Assembly (NCBI GenBank): GCA_031763025.1
Contig: JASSKH010000027.1
Coordinates: 10,510,055-10,574,054, forward strand
DNA from: Macrocystis pyrifera
Taxonomy: Eukaryota > Sar > Phaeophyceae > Laminariales > Laminariaceae
Direction: 5' to 3'
DNA: 64,000 bases
A program made the position numbers and the translations under genes. Position 1 is the first letter of the stretch; every line of letters begins with the position of its first letter. The notes beneath the pieces were generated by a model. The model had not been told where the DNA came from. It worked only from the letters and a program-made list of their open reading frames with translations, and ran no database searches. Of the stretch, positions 53,501 to 64,000 are shown piece by piece.

Positions 53501-53720
53501 GTGAACTGAAAGCTGTGACGTAGGACTGTTGTGCGGCATACATAGGAACCCGCTTTTTTTTTTTTGGCAGAAACTCCTCGAAAAAAGCGTGTGATCCTTT
53601 TTGCGGTATGATGTAATTTTAGATGGGTTAGGCCGTTTAGAAGCGCTGCATGCATGAACCCTGCTATTTTGGGTACTAACTACAGGAATTAGAATGGGAA
53701 CATTCTTGGGGTAGCACTGA

Positions 53721-54115
53721 GGGGGGCGTGTACTCGTTATCATGCATGGCCGTAGTCGTATGACCATAGACCCTCGCAACCCTACAATGCCGGGACGGAG
53801 CACGTCGGATTTTCACCAGACACCAGACAAGGCAGACTTTGCTTGCACCAAGCGCGAAGCGCCGTGAGGTGTCGGGCGGGTCGCATTAGGGGTGAGCTGC
53901 ATCCTACTTAAGAACCGCTTTAGAGGCGGGTTTTCTTGCATATGGATGACAGCATCAATGAATTGATTTGTTTTCTGGTGTGGCCACTTCCAGAGACAAC
54001 AATGGGTTTACTGTGTAACTGCCTCGTGGGTGCCTCACCATATACACACTACGTGATACGATCATCCCCCTTGTGCGGAGCAAGGTTTCTCCCCGCACAA
54101 AAATGATAACTAACT
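53721..54115 (-). mobile_element. Family B element, longest copy
   Basis: It aligns with 13430-13800 over nearly its full length (GCTTGCACCAAGCGCGAAGC, GGTGTGGCCACTTCCAGAGA, ACACTACGTGATACGATCA). The G run at its 3' end is short (6 Gs) and a second G run follows at 54129-54135. No ORF. Confidence 0.75.
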
Positions 54116-54244
54116 TGACCGCCAGCCAGGGGGGGGTGGGACGCGACGACGACCATCACAAGATGGGCTTTTAGTTTTCCCCCTCTTTTTTTTGTTTGCC
54201 ACGGTATTGCACAAAAGTTTCCTCCTCTGGTTTCAAGTAGTTCA

Positions 54245-54480
54245 CACATCGGAGTGATGATCGATCCCTCCTTCGTGATCTACGGTAGCTCTTTCAAGGC
54301 AGACATATAGTCCTGATCTGTATGATCTGTATGATGTGCATGATTTGTATGATCTAGCTCATGTTGCCGGGTGGGAGCCGTGTAGTCTGCACGATCTAGC
54401 ACATGTTTTCTGGGTTGGATACTGTACTCGTGTATAGATGCTGCACCGCATGTCAGAAGGGCAGGTTAGGATCTAGATCA
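54245..54480 (+). repeat. Dispersed repeat R3, copy 2
   Basis: GATCTGTATGAT repeats, then CTCATGTTGCCGGGTGGGAG and TTTTCTGGGTTGGATACTGT, matching 42290-42575. An inverted partial copy is at 55375-55475 (CCCACCCGGCAACATGAGCT). Confidence 0.68.
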
Positions 54481-54892
54481 TCTACTGCTTTTAAGATCAG
54501 GATTTTTTCTCTTATGTGTTGAATACTCGTGGCTCTTCCCCGAGACGCGGCTGCAGCCAGTTCGGACCCTAGTTGTGCTGCGTGCCTTTCGGTGAGTTGA
54601 CAAGAAAATATTGTTTATTTCGAGTCAAAAGACCACGCACACACCCTACGTACGAGTGTATCTCTCGCGCTTTAACAAAATTCCCGTGTTCTATCTAGTT
54701 GCTGATTTCTATTTTTGATTTCCCTTGTCTAGGGTGTACGATTTGCTTCAGTTAGCTCTATGTTCTACCAGGCATGAATATGTATATATATATATATTTT
54801 TTTTTTCCGCGTGAGGTATCCTTCCACTCCAGATGTATTGGAGCCTGTACTGTGGTAACGGAATTGATTTTTCGGCGATGATAATGTGACAG

Positions 54893-56746
54893 CAACAACA
54901 TCAACCGCAACGTTTGCCCTCGACATTAGGACGGGGATCGCGCGCCGCTGGCGTCGGGCAACATGCCGGTCGAAACCTGGGCCAAGGGGCCGCCCGAGGC
55001 AAGGGAACGAGAGCGCGACACGGGGGGGGTTCCGCGGGGGAGGGGCGGGGGGGATGGGGGGGTTCCGTCCCCCCCCCGGGAGGTGGGCGGAGCGGCGGGC
55101 GGATGAGGGAAGCGGGAAGGATTACGGGGGCGGGGGGATGAAAGACTTCGGGCGTGACCGCGGAGACCGCGAGAAGGATCTAGAGAAGTGGGGGAAGGTT
55201 AGTGCACGAGCTTCTGTTTCTACACAGCCGTCTAAAATTTACCAGATACCAGCTTAAGGCATGCCCTTTATTTTCGAAATGAGGCATGTGTGCCTTATTG
55301 ATTTTCACATCTCGGAGAGTTCATGATCTATCTATCTACGTCAAAAAAGAAGATCTAGTTCGTCACCTCCAGTTGTGAGAGGTCGTGCAGGATCTGTGCA
55401 AGTTCAGATCCGACCTACAGGAAGCATGTGCTAGAGAATGCGGATTTTGCGGATCCCACCCGGCAACATGAGCTACGGTACTCAATATCGGGAAGTTATC
55501 TGCTTTGATAGATGCAGATCATGGGGTGGAAATCGATGTTTCCGTGCGAGGTGTGTTTGTTGACCTGGGTGAAAGCCGGAGATACTACAGAAAAAGCTGT
55601 TTCAAGCCGAGTAGATCTATGGGCGCCGTCCCGACCGAAAATAATTTGTCTTGTTGTTTTTTTTAGCCTTTCACCAGCGCACACAGTTGGCGGCAGTCGC
55701 TACTGTAGAGTACCCACTTGCATAGAGTCCCTAGTCGGAGCCAGCCTACTTTAGGATGTTTTTGGTTGGGTAGGGTTGGGTTGGGTTTGGTTGAGTTGGC
55801 GTAACCTCGCGAGGCCGTGAGAAAGGTCTGGAGAAGTGGGGGAAGGTTATTGCTCGAATTTGAAGGGTAGGTTGCGTCTGTGCAGGAGGCTAGGGTTGGG
55901 TTGGTTGGGGTTGGGTTGGGTTGGGGTTGGGTTTGGTTTGATTTGCTTGTTTGGGTTGGGGTGGGGTGGGTTTGGCTTCGCTTGGTTGTGCGTCCGTCGT
56001 GTTCCGTTTCTTCATGTGAGTTCTTGGTTGCTGTGTTTGCTTTCTGTATTGGTTGTTGCGTGTTGCTGTGTGGGTTTGGGTTGCTGCTGGAATTGTTATT
56101 GTTTGTGTTGCCGCTTTTGCCGTCGTCGTCACCGTTGCTAGGGTTGTTGACGTCTTCATAGTCGTTGCTGTTCATTGGTTTGGTTCGAGCTTGAAAGGGG
56201 AAGGTCGGGGCAAAGTGGGCGGCGCTGTCACGGGGCCGCCTATGGCACTCCGAGCACGCGGGCCTGTCGCTTGCGGTGCGATCGGCACGACCACCCCGTC
56301 GCGCGTGCTTGCGTGCGCGCTTGTTTTTACGTGTTGGTATGAACGAAGCCTTACGCATCCTCTTCCTCCTCTCCTCCCCTGCACCCTCCGACTTCCCCTC
56401 TCCCTATTCCCCCTCCCACCTACCCCCTTTACCCGTCCCCCGCTCCACCCCTCCCTCGTCCCCGTCCCCCGTACTCCCTCCACTGTTGACGAAACGCGGC
56501 TATCGCTGGTTGCCAGGTGCGGAAAGACACTACCGTCAGAGACAGAGAACGGGACGCGAACTTCCGCGATCGCGAGTTCCGGGAGAGAGAGACGGAACGA
56601 GACTGGGGAAGGCTGCGCCGCACGGGCCCGCCCCCGGGAGGCCTAGGAGGGGGAGGCGGTATGAGGGGAGGGGGAGGGGACGGGGGGGAGCATAGGAGGC
56701 CGCCGGGAAGCCTTGCTGCGCTCGAGCGCGCGTCCACGGTGCCCGG
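54893..56746 (+). CDS. Probable 3' exons of the eIF4E gene: RGG- and RD/RE-rich tail
   Basis: Two candidate exons. Exon 54893-55197 (GTGACAG|CAACAA to GGGGAAG|GTTAGT) begins in phase with the preceding DDHHK end. It reads Q/P/R/G-rich sequence, then, after a G run, a different frame: GGFRGGGAGGMGGFRPPP ... MKDFGRDRGDREKDLEKWGK. Exon 56517-56746 (GCCAG|GTGCGG to CCCGG|GTGAGT) reads RDRERDANFRDREFRERETE followed by Gly-rich sequence. This composition is typical of disordered RNA-binding tails. Joining it to the eIF4E core is inferred from strand, phase and absence of another start. The further exon(s) that should end the gene are not settled; 57660-57748 and 59218-59320 are candidates. Confidence 0.5.
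55765..55965 (+). repeat. (TTGGG)n interrupted microsatellite
   Basis: GTTGGGTTGGGTTTGG-type runs in two blocks (55765-55800 and 55893-55965), complementary to the CCCAA arrays at 43222 and 45500. Confidence 0.8.
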
Positions 56747-57865
56747 GTGAGTGGAGCGGACTGCTCGGAAGGGTGGGAAGAGGGAGGTGGTCGACGTCAT
56801 GGAAGCCGAGTTAACTAGCTAGTGCTGGTGGCTTGTTCCTACGTTGAGGCGGCGGCAGCGTGTGTGGGGGGGGGTAAGGGTAGAGGGTTCGGGAGGGGAG
56901 TTGGAATCGGTGGGGGGTGTCAGCGTGTGCCTTAAGAGTGCGGGTGCTTGCTGTGTATTTTCTGCCATCTTCATGGTGCTGTACTACATGTCTCATGCTG
57001 GCGCGCGATACTCATAGCGTCTATAGCTTGTACCCGTCAGAGCGGCAGCACCGGTTTGCTTCTCCGCCGACTTGTCTAGCCGCTCGAGTAGCGACCTATG
57101 AAATGAAAGAGAAATTCGCGCGTGTCCGTGGGGCGTTTTGGAATGGAGCCTTCCCCTGCACCACATGGTAAGGAGCGTGCCCCTCAGGATAGGGGTCCAG
57201 CAATCCTCTCTCACATCATTCCGTTCTCCCTATCGCTCGTCTGGTTCGTCGCTCTGCTCCAACCGTTGACAGCGAAGAAGGGAAGGGCAGGGACTGGGCC
57301 AAGCTACGGCACACCACCCAGGCGCCTCCCTCGAGCGCCGCTTCCCCTGATAGGTAGGTAGAGTGGGCGGGTACGGGGGCAGGCGAGAGGGGGGTGGGGG
57401 AGGGGGGGGCAACCAACATCGCTCCGCGTGACGAGAGGGTAGCGTGTACTGGTACGCTTTTTTGTTTGCCGGACGACGTCGGTGATGGCTGCGTTTTGTT
57501 TTGATGTCCGTCGTGCCTTTCAGGAGGGGCACAACGGTGACAACTTCCGATCGACGCGGCGGGCTCGGCGTTGTCGCAATTGTTGTTTGTTGTTGGTTGG
57601 CGCTTGTGTTGTTGCTGTTGTTGTCGCCGTTTTCTGTGCGTGCCGCGTTCGCGTGCTTAGACGACGATGGCCGAAGTCGCCGCCGCCGCGCCCCGGCTAG
57701 TGGGTCCGCTGCCTGCATCACCGCAAGTTGGCGTTAACTCTGAAGCCGGTAGGTATAGTTCTAGTACGTGCCGCGCCGTGCCCCGCCTTGAATATGTTTT
57801 TGTTGAGACTGGCGTGTTGCGAGCGAATGCGAATTTCTGAGCTATGTACACGGCGCCGAAAACTA

Positions 57866-57970
57866 TTACGTTGGACCATAGTAAATAGGACCAAATATTG
57901 TTAGTAAGAATAGGTAAATATATAGGTTTTTATGTATACCATAGATCCTATTAACTATGGACCCCCGTAA
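57866..57970 (+). mobile_element. MITE-1 copy j
   Basis: A 105-bp foldback with TA on both sides (57864-57865 and 57971-57972). The left end is TTACGTTGGACC, the right end ACCCCCGTAA. Confidence 0.9.
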
Positions 57971-58261
57971 TAGAGGCCCCTTTCGAGATAGCTGGAGCGA
58001 CTGGCTGACCGACCGGGATCCACCAACGCACACAGATTGGCGACAGTTACAAATATCCTGCTACGTGAGTTTTGGCAACAGGTGTTTACTATTTTCTATT
58101 TTTTATTTTGCGCTCGGCGGCCCTCTGGGACTGATGCTACAACTACCTCGACACTGACTGGACATGATACAACAACAGACGGAAGCCTTGCCGTAAGCCT
58201 TTGACGTCAACAACCCCCCCCCCCCCGCATGAGGTCACCCCCCCCCCCCCCCCCCCCACCC

Positions 58262-59145
58262 CCACCCCTAGTAATACAGTATTAAGAGCAGAACTGGGAA
58301 TGCGCCCACTCAAGACAAATAGAGACATGAGAAAGTTGAACTGGCAATATAAAGTAAGGAACATGCCAAAAAAGAGGTTGCCAGCCATAGTTGATAGAGC
58401 TGTATGGGAGAAAGTAACAAAAGGGCGAGCTGGAATATGGTGGGATGGCGTAGTTGAGAAAGTATGGAAGGATTTAGGGGGAAACCAAGAAGAGATGATG
58501 TCCGGCGGGAAGTTTGGGAGGTACAAGGCAGAAGTAGAAGAAATGATAGAAAGAAGGGAAAGGCTAGCGCTAAGAAACAAGGTGGAATCGGAAAAACACT
58601 TAGAGATATACGGGGGATTGAGGGAAGGAATAGGAATGAAAACGTATTTTCATGGCCCAATGGACTTCGCGAAAACGCTGAAACTGCGCTTTCGTGTAGG
58701 GGACCTGGACCTGCCAAAAAGAAGAAAGAGGTACACCAGTAGCTGGGAGGAAGAGGAAGTAGACGCACAGATGTGCCCGTGTGGCAAAGCAATAGAGAGT
58801 AGAACTCACATAGTAGGAGAATGTGAAATATACAAGGAGGAACGGGATGTATTAGAAGAGATGAGGAAAATAGGCGAATGTGACATGGAGGAGTTTGATA
58901 CAATGAATAGCAGCGAGAAAAACGATCGCTATCCTAGGAGATAGATGGCCACAGGAGGCCAAACAAGAAGGGGATAAGATTAGCAAAACTATGTAATATA
59001 TGGAAACAACGTAATGAGCGCCCAATTGTTGGAGGTGTCTCTATTAGGAGTAGGAACGGTGCTCCGTCTCGAAAGGGATGCGTGGTCAATGGTCAAATGA
59101 CTAAGGCAAACACCAAATGAGTACGCCCCCCCCCCCCCCCCCCGA
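58262..59145 (+). pseudogene. 5'-truncated non-LTR retrotransposon, family A, C-terminal domain and poly(C) 3' end
   Basis: Open for about 225 codons (to 58944), beginning LRAELGMRPLKTNRDMRKLN, then Lys/Glu-rich helices, then the Cys/His knuckle CPCGKAIESRTHIVGECEIY (C-x-C-x8-H-x4-C) common at the C-terminus of LINE reverse transcriptases. Past a frame change near 58930 the reading DRWPQEAKQEGDKISK continues and matches the remnant at 48.29-48.34 kb. The element ends AAATGAGTACG plus a C run at about 59125-59143. The reverse transcriptase core is missing. A C-rich stretch (58209-58258) marks the 5' break. Confidence 0.75.
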
Positions 59146-59217
59146 CCCCCACCCCCTTCTGACGTCACCCCTCCCCACGACGTTATCGCCCGCCCCCCTC
59201 TATTCCTTACCCTCAGG

Positions 59218-59320
59218 GAGAAGCGATGAGGAGCTGTGCCCGCCGGATGTCCACCCTCTGGTCAACGCTAGGACGGCTGGGGATTCGGCTAGCGCTTTTG
59301 GTAGCGGCAGCACCTCGTGA
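59218..59320 (+). CDS. Candidate terminal exon
   Basis: Good acceptor (TACCCTCAG|GG) followed by RSDEELCPPDVHPLVNARTA and a Ser/Gly-rich end, with a stop at 59318-59320. It joins in phase with a possible exon ending 57748 (VGPLPASPQVGVNSEA, donor GCCG|GTAGGT). It may be the end of the eIF4E gene with the retroelement sitting in the last intron, or part of a separate small gene. Confidence 0.35.
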
Positions 59321-62039
59321 ACGGGTCTACCAAGTGGGGAACCGGCCATACATACATATACTACGGTTGTAGCACGGGCGGGAAATTTGCTGTGCTTCAT
59401 TTTCGGCGCTATATATCCCTCTAACGCTACTTCCGGCGGTGGCGGTAGCGCCGGGGGGGGGGGGGGGGGGGGGGGGGGCAGGGGATTGGGTTGGAGTTGG
59501 GGGCGGGCGGGGGTTGGGGGGGGGGGGGGGGGGACTGTGCAGTTTTTGCAAGGAACCCCGCGCGGGCCGACAAAGTGGCGGTCTCCGTGCTAGTTGGGGT
59601 CCGAGGGGAATAGAGGGTTAGGAATAGGCTCGGAAGCTCGATAGGTAGACTCGGTGCTGTCAGATTCCTCATATGTGTGTGTGTTTTTTCTCATGTATCT
59701 GTCAAAGGAGGCGTGCAAGAAGCACCGAGGGAACCAAAGATTCGAGGCGGGGGGGGGGCGCGAGGGAGGGAACACAGCGATCAACAGTCGGAGTCGCGAT
59801 AGATGGTGGCGATGCCGTCGGCGCTGGGTATCGGGCGCACTTTTGCTTCCTTTTATTTTTGTCCGTTGGCTGTAAGATATCGCCCGGGTCCCGGTCGGGT
59901 GCGCGTTGAGACTGGTGACGTTGCGCGCTGCTTGACCTTGTGGTCGGGAACCGATCATTCCACCACGACGCTATTCATCGTGCATGGCCCGTACCGTACC
60001 GTACGCGTATCGTACACGGATTATTCTGTTGTTGTTCGATTTGATTTTCTCGCGCTCGAGACGCTGGAGCAGTTTTCCTATCTCATCTGTAGATTTTTCC
60101 TAGGCGGGGAGAGGGGAGAGGGAGGGGGTGTTGTTTTCAGAGTTTCAGCGGCAGCAGCAGTAGAAGTAGCAGCAGCAGCAGCAGCAGCAGCAGCGGTAGT
60201 AGAGTATGGTTGTCACGGGGAAGCGAGCAAGACACGTCGCGCGTGTCCTCGGAGCTGCTCATTTTCTGTGTGCGGTGTACGTGTAGAGGTGGATGCTTCG
60301 GTACGCCGGTGCCGACGGGGACATCATCGATGGGAACTACTGTTAAATCTACCATTATTACTGCTGTCGAAAGCCTGGAAAAAATGAATATACTCCCGAT
60401 GAGAATGACATCAAAGGTTTCCTGCACTCTGTAGTTGCGTGAAAGCATCGCAACGTCCGCCGCCGAATTGAAGTCAGCCAAACTGATGATGCATTAATTT
60501 TGCTCCAATGACCCTTTTCGGCTGATAATGGACATTTTCATTCATTATTGTTTATTGACTGCTTGTGATTGTTGTCTCGATTGTGGTAAGGTGACGGCCC
60601 AAAACCAACGAATTTGCGAATTTGCGCTGTCTTGCGCCGGCCAGAGGTTTGTATGCGGGGACACCAAAGAAACTCCCGATGCATGTTGCGTATGTATGGT
60701 CGTGGGAGCAAGCAAGTAAGTGGTGACTCAGAAGCTAGCTGCAGCAGCAGCGAATCAACATGATGATGTATTAATGCAGAAGCAACAAAGCAAGTATCAA
60801 TCCGTACTATACTACTGCTGTAACAGCACATACAAGCCGTACGTGGGTAACTATATACCAGGTATGTAAGTTAGGTTGTTCCTGATAGTTGATAGATCGA
60901 TAACTTCCGCGTCCGACCGTCCAACCTCAACGAACAAACGGTACGCTGGGGAAAACAGCACTTGTTACTTGCGCTGCATTTTTCTTTTTTTCCGGATCTC
61001 CCGGTTCGTCAACGCCGCCCGTTGCCTTGCGAAACCCCCAGATGCGGACGGGCGGAAATCTCATCAAAGGCCTCCAGGCCTCTCCCATCAGGCGTAGCAG
61101 CACCCCAGAGTACTCGTACTCGTAGCCGCCTTCTGCGCAGCAGCGGATGGGACCGTCAGGACCCTTGCCGCTCGCTCTTTGTGGATATCTAGCACCTCTA
61201 GGCTGCACATGCCCCGTGCTCGCACCAAGCAGAACTCACCATTTGCGTCTCTCTCTCAAAACACTCGCGATGCGGCACTTCGGATCTACCTCGGCGGCCA
61301 GCGGCTTGGACCAAGGAGGCGCTAGGTCAGTTTCGATGCAGCATGCATAATAAGCAGCCAAACAGCAGAAGTAGGTCCGCAATGGCGCAGTGGTAGACTC
61401 TATGTTGCGTAGTTTCTGCTGTCATCAGCGATGCTGTAGCGTCACTCAGTGAGAGTACCATGAGCACTGACTGATACTGTGTGTGTGTTCTTCTACTCGT
61501 CGACATCCAGCAAGCCCAGTGTCCGTGCTGATTCTTCACCCTAGAAAGATACGAGCTCTGTGGTCACAGACTACGACACAGAGATAACACACCGTAATGC
61601 ATTAATAGCCTACGCAATACCATGCCTTCGCACTAGGTACGGCCGACACAACATACATACACGCGCCAGCAACCGAAATACACCATAAAGAAAGAGAAGC
61701 AACGAATAAACCAAACCGAAAAAGAACAAGAAAAAGAAAAGGAGAAGAATCCCAAATAAATAAATAAAATGGGAAGCCAAAGCTCAGATACATACTTACC
61801 CCGAGCATGAGCCAAAAGCGACGTGCAAGGGGAAATATACGAGAAGGAAAAAGGGGACTATGCATCCCGGTGAACACTTAACTAAGTAAAAAGAGCAATA
61901 ATGAGTGGGCCAAAATACGCTCGTCACCCACCCACTGTGTAGTACTTCTTTCATAAGGATAAGAAGGGAAAAAAATCGAAATACATACCGAACGGCCGCA
62001 GCAGTTGGTGGTACGAGTAGCAAAGAAAAGTCCAACCTA
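59321..62039. other. No gene recognised; homopolymer and CAG tracts
   Basis: G runs at about 59453-59478 and 59517-59533, a CAG/AGC run at 60146-60195, and short unsupported frames. A minus-strand stretch near 61230-61325 followed by a GTGAGT donor (about 61240) looks exon-like, but no in-phase partner was found. Confidence 0.4.
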
Positions 62040-63961
62040 TTAGTCGGCCTGGTACCTTGCTACCCCATCTGCGGTCTCTCTGCTACTCTCTTCTACCGCG
62101 GTTTCCTTTCTACTCCTCCTGTTCCCCCCCCTGCCCCCATACACTTGTACGGTGTTCCTTCTACCCCTCCTGCTGTTACCCCTCCCCCCATTCCCTCTAA
62201 CACTACCTGCAGCGGATGCACGGCGCTGTCTACTCAGCTTTGCCTCAGCCTCGTGCCACCTGCCCATGAACTGTTCAGCTGCTTCGAGGATTCCCCGGTA
62301 CCACTTTCCCGTCTGTTTTGCTGCAGTGGGCCACAGTGCGGTCCCAACTCCAAAGACTAAGGGGGAGTCTTCCGTTGATCCCTCGGTGGCTTTGAACACT
62401 CTAAGGTCCTCAGCAATGGCCCTAGGCCAAGTCTTGGGCTGCCCGCCTGGTTTCGGGCTCCCCCCACCAGCGATCGTCCCGAACATCAACCGACTGGGCA
62501 ATCGCCCCTCGTGTTGCCGCACCAGAGCCCCGCAAAGAAGAGTCGGCGTTTACGGATGGTCGTTTCGATACTTTCGCATCGTGTTATCCTGAGCGCCTTC
62601 GCATACGAGAGGGTGGTGTGGTCGGTGCGTAGTCGGCGCTGGAAACCAATGACTCGCAGAAGGACTTCGTGGTGGGCTGATCGAAGCTTGGCGAAGTGGT
62701 CCGCATTAAGGGTCCACGTCACGCAACCGTACAGCAAGGTCTCAATCACCTCGGCCTTCAGCATCCGGACTTTCAGACTAAGCGGTGCGTTCGTCCTATC
62801 GTACAGTTCCGGACCATACCGTTTGAGGCATGCCCGCATCAGACGGATTCGTCGCTCGATTTCGAAGGAGAGGTCAGCGTTCTCGTGGATAATGCCTCCT
62901 AGGTATAAAAACTGGGTCGTCTGTTTATACTTTTGGCCTGCAGCTTCGATCGCGAGCGGTGAGGTGGTAAACGTCTGATCCGGTGTTCGTAGGAGCATCG
63001 TCTCTGTCTTCTTCTCGGATACCGTGAGACCTACTGCTGCGAAGACAGTCACGATGACTGTCATCATTCTTGCAAGGCCTTCCGCCGACTTCGAGACTAT
63101 TCCTGCGTTGTCTGCATACAACATGCCCCACACAGCCCTTTGCACGCATGCCAACGGTTCCTCTTTTCCGACAACCCTGTCCTCTTCGAGATGAACCAAA
63201 TCCCTTACGATGCATTCGTCTTTGCTGAGGCGTACCAGCACGATGTGTATCGCAGCGGCGAAGAACACGTTGAACAGTAACGGCGATAGTACGCAGCCTT
63301 GCCGCAGCCCCTGGGTTACATTGAACCAGTCCGAGTGTTCACCGTCATCCGCACGCACGCGAGCCCGCATGCCTTCGTGAAAATTGCGAATGATTGTGAG
63401 CATCTTGGTTGGTACATCAAGGCGTGTGAGTACCTCCCACAACAGTTCTCGGTCGACAGAGTCGTACGCTTTCTGCAAGTCGATGAAGCACATGTACAGG
63501 GGGATTTTCTTCTGCCGCCCGAGCTGCTGCCACCGGCGCACGACAAACAGCATATCGACTGTTGACCGTGCGGGGCGGAAGCCGCACTGTTCTTCAGGGA
63601 GTATATGCTCGGTCTCGCAGTAGCTGCTTAGACGGGACGCAACGATTTTCAGCAACACCTTGCCTGCGTGAGCAACAAGCGAAATACCTCTGTAGTTGTT
63701 GCAATCAGTTCTATCCTTCTCTTTATGAAGGGTTTTTATGATCGCATCTTTCCATTGCTGGGGGACTTCTCCCGTTACCCAAACGTTAACAAGGATACTG
63801 TGAAAATACTGCACGAAAGCGGGGTGGTCAAGTTTCAGTACTTCGACCGGGAGACCATCTGGTCCAACGGCTTTCCTGTTTGACATACCCTTCACTGCTT
63901 CCATCATCTCGTCAGTGGATGGTTCATTTCCAAGGGATAGTTTCAGCGGTCGTGGTGGCAC
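62040..63961 (-). pseudogene. Non-LTR retrotransposon reverse transcriptase (5' end beyond or at the window edge)
   Basis: A 491-codon open frame (63961-62486) with all RT landmarks in order: [94 protein letters not shown], then the C-terminal [20 protein letters not shown] region. The catalytic YADD reads YADN (63107-63118), so the second metal-binding Asp is replaced. Near 62528-62531 the frame shifts by one base in a short G run (minus strand); the frame 62522-62040 continues the protein ([20 protein letters not shown] ... GKWYRGILEAAEQFMGRW). It is the closest relative here of the decayed element at 11-15 kb. The endonuclease half would lie past 64000. Confidence 0.88.
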
Positions 63962-64000
63962 TAGGTCGATGATCGTGGGGTCAAGTTTCAGCGATTTCGT

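Noticed and set aside
60927-61325. Minus-strand exon pair near 61 kb
   Set aside because: A good GTGAGT donor is present, but the frames before and after it do not join without a stop; left as unassigned.

Overview
The window is nuclear DNA from an intron-rich eukaryote. The genes have short exons (about 60-300 nt; one terminal exon reaches 903 nt) with GT-AG introns from about 0.25 to almost 4 kb, and long CAG/CTG runs and repeats fill the space between exons. The gene set (TPR-containing PRMT9-type methyltransferase, CaMKI-like kinase without EF hands, class II eIF4E, CIR co-repressor) and the intron style suggest a photosynthetic stramenopile, most likely brown-alga-like. That assignment is inference: no marker gene fixes the taxon.

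Layout. 950-5827 (-): a PRMT9-like arginine methyltransferase in at least seven exons. 10513-10638 (-) and 17161-17295 (-): two orphan in-phase exons, possibly of one gene whose intron was invaded by a decayed APE-type non-LTR retrotransposon (11.08-15.04 kb, +). 15.2-23.9 kb: mostly repeats, including a tandem array with a tRNA-like unit near 20.5-20.9 kb. 23962-30090 (-): a CIR1-like co-repressor in three exons. 30967-36387 (+): a CaMKI-like kinase in eight exons, head-to-head with CIR1 across about 0.88 kb. 36.4-45.6 kb: repeats only. 46835-53500 (+), probably extending to 45641 and 56746: a 4EHP/eIF4E2-type cap-binding protein with a probable RGG/RD-rich tail. 58.26-59.14 kb (+): a 5'-truncated retrotransposon 3' end. 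62.04-63.96 kb (-): a better-preserved reverse-transcriptase ORF, with no stop codon up to the window edge.

The unusual material is the repeat biology. (1) A foldback MITE family of about 105 bp (11 copies, TA target duplication, TTAC...GTAA ends) has one copy inside the decayed retrotransposon ORF, where removing it restores the homologous reading, and one copy inside another copy. (2) Aligned MITE and repeat copies differ by tiny insertions that always turn one TA into TA-x-TA (x = CCAGG, CTG, TTAA). The same units (TACCAGGTA, TATTAATA, TACTGTA, TACTGCTGTA, TACTCGTA) look strongly over-represented in the window. They look like excision footprints of TA-targeting DNA transposons, and TATTAATA is what excision of this MITE family should leave. 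(3) Several retrotransposon 3' ends finish in GAGTAC followed by a long C run instead of poly(A). (4) C/G runs are expanded throughout: one adds 19 in-frame prolines to the kinase catalytic domain, and others coincide with frame changes in the eIF4E tail.

Counts given here were made by eye and are approximate.
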